Shown here: one piece after another, positions 63,226 to 64,000 of the stretch
Layout: each line of letters starts with the position of its first letter
How positions within the stretch are numbered: position 1 is the stretch's first letter
NCBI GenBank assembly: GCA_900546495.1
Contig: URDN01000001.1
Location: 117,065 to 181,064 of the forward strand
Reading direction: 5' to 3'
Length of the DNA stretch: 64,000 nt
Source: an uncultured Lachnospiraceae bacterium
Lineage (GTDB): Bacteria; Bacillota; Clostridia; Lachnospirales; Lachnospiraceae
Position numbers and translations under genes: made by a program
The notes under the pieces: generated by a model
Databases searched by the model: none
What the model was told of the DNA's origin: nothing
What the model saw: only the letters and a program-made list of their open reading frames with translations

Positions 63226-64000
63226 TTAGCAATGCAGTAATTTCTCTGCCTGCTCCATAATTTCATCTACAATTTCCTTACAGCTCTGTTCTTTTTTGAT
63301 CAGGCCTGCAATCTGTCCTGCCATAACAGTTCCGTTTTTGACATCACCATCGATGACTGCATTTCGAAGAGATCCGACGGTCAGATGCTCTAACTCTTCA
63401 AAGCCAGCTCCCTCTTTTTCCAGACGCAGATACTCTCTGGACATCTGATTTCTCAGGCAACGGATCGGGTGTCCGTTACTGCGGCCGGTTACTTCAGAGT
63501 CAATGTCTTTCGCTTTGATGATCTTCTGTTTGTAATTCTCATGACAGATACACTCGGTAGCCACACAAAATCTGGTACCAATCTGCACTGCTTCCGCACC
63601 AAGCATCATTGCTGCTGCAAATCCTCTGCCGTCTGCAATACCGCCGGCTGCGATTACCGGAATATCCACCGCATCTACAACCTGTGGAACCAGAGTCATA
63701 GTTGTGGCAGATCCGATATGTCCACCAGACTCGGTACCCTCGGCAACGACCGCATCCGCACCTGCTTTCTGCATCATCTTTGCAAGAGCCACACTTGCAA
63801 CAACCGGAACGACTTTGATTCCGGCTGCTTTCCACATTTCCATGTATTTGCCCGGATTACCGGCACCGGTTGTCACAACTTTGATGCCTTCCTCAACAAC
63901 AACGTGCGCTACTTCCTCTGCATATGGGCTCAGCAGCATGATATTTACACCAAACGGCTTATCTGTCAGTTTCTTTGCTTCGCGGATCTGTGTGCGAACT
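63226..64000 (-). CDS. fabK: Enoyl-[acyl-carrier-protein] reductase II (partial)
   Basis: The frame is open to the right edge; about 257 residues are visible. The FMN TIM-barrel features of FabK are clear: KLTDKPFGVNIMLLSPYAEE at the cut end, VVTTGAGNPGKYM, DAVVAEGTESGGHIGSATTM, IPVIAAGGIADGRGFAAAM and VQIGTRFCVATECICHENYK. It performs the last reduction of the elongation cycle in place of FabI, as usual in many Firmicutes. The N-terminus and any fabH/acpP genes lie outside the window. Confidence 0.93.
   Translation of the reverse strand, partial: VRTQIREAKKLTDKPFGVNIMLLSPYAEEVAHVVVEEGIKVVTTGAGNPGKYMEMWKAAGIKVVPVVASVALAKMMQKAGADAVVAEGTESGGHIGSATTMTLVPQVVDAVDIPVIAAGGIADGRGFAAAMMLGAEAVQIGTRFCVATECICHENYKQKIIKAKDIDSEVTGRSNGHPIRCLRNQMSREYLRLEKEGAGFEELEHLTVGSLRNAVIDGDVKNGTVMAGQIAGLIKKEQSCKEIVDEIMEQAEKLLHC

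Noticed and set aside
1..64000. CRISPR arrays, rRNA or prophage modules
   Set aside because: No regularly spaced direct repeats, no rRNA-like sequence and no phage structural or integrase genes were seen.

Overview
The window reads as a chromosomal segment of a low-to-mid GC, strictly fermentative Clostridia, most likely a gut Lachnospiraceae-type butyrate producer. The clues are a Na+-pumping glutaconyl-CoA decarboxylase, a butyryl-CoA dehydrogenase with both Etf subunits, thiolase/3-hydroxybutyryl-CoA dehydrogenase/crotonase, a FabK-type fatty acid synthesis operon, strong AGGAGG ribosome sites, and no respiratory genes. Genus and species cannot be fixed from the sequence alone.

Layout. 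1-591: start of a flavodoxin-type protein cut by the window edge. 647-7752 (minus): operon for a biotin-dependent Na+-translocating decarboxylase (OadG-like, biotin carrier, beta, glutaconyl-CoA alpha subunit), followed by an OadA-type carboxyltransferase and a CoA-transferase. 7941-11102 (minus): etfB-etfA-bcd. 11352-13823: metallo-hydrolase and MATE pump, divergent from LysR1; then a TetR gene. 15.7-47.9 kb: a large catabolic region of unassigned substrate. It has operon A (15769-20776: SMP-30 lactonase, ABM monooxygenase, iron-sulfur flavodoxin, two SDRs, MFS), a transporter/hydrolase pair divergent from LysR2 (21033-24657), operon B (24763-37730, fourteen genes), an alcohol dehydrogenase/MFS pair (37928-40432), a TRAP operon ending in a third SMP-30 (40625-44733), a degenerate IS200/IS605 element (44990-46316) and a MmgE/PrpD gene (46474-47865). 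47.9-55.7 kb: ordinary single genes (nitrilase-type hydrolase, Ogt, AlkA-type glycosylase, MATE, GNAT, RluA, DUF5662, TraX, SDR). 55.8-64.0 kb (minus): fatty acid synthesis operon fabK-fabD-fabG-fabF-accB-fabZ-accC-accDA, with accD and accA fused and fabK cut by the right edge.

How it may work together. Operon B encodes a nearly complete CoA-linked oxidation spiral: two family III CoA-transferases, two acyl-CoA dehydrogenase homologues, two crotonases (one frameshifted), an HIBADH-type dehydrogenase, Hbd and thiolase. Lactonase-type hydrolases, SDRs and iron-sulfur flavodoxins are repeated as paralogous modules in operons A and B. The products (crotonyl-CoA, glutaconyl-CoA or acetyl-CoA) would feed Bcd/EtfAB and the Na+-pumping decarboxylase. 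An inference is that this region degrades one or more lactone-forming or alicyclic carboxylic acids to butyrate; the substrate is not identifiable here.

The strongest anomalies are these: both operon B acyl-CoA dehydrogenases lack the catalytic glutamate; crt carries a frameshift explicable by loss of one 5-bp repeat unit; base composition changes inside an MFS gene next to the TRAP/IS605 block; and several structured intergenic elements lie in the fab operon.
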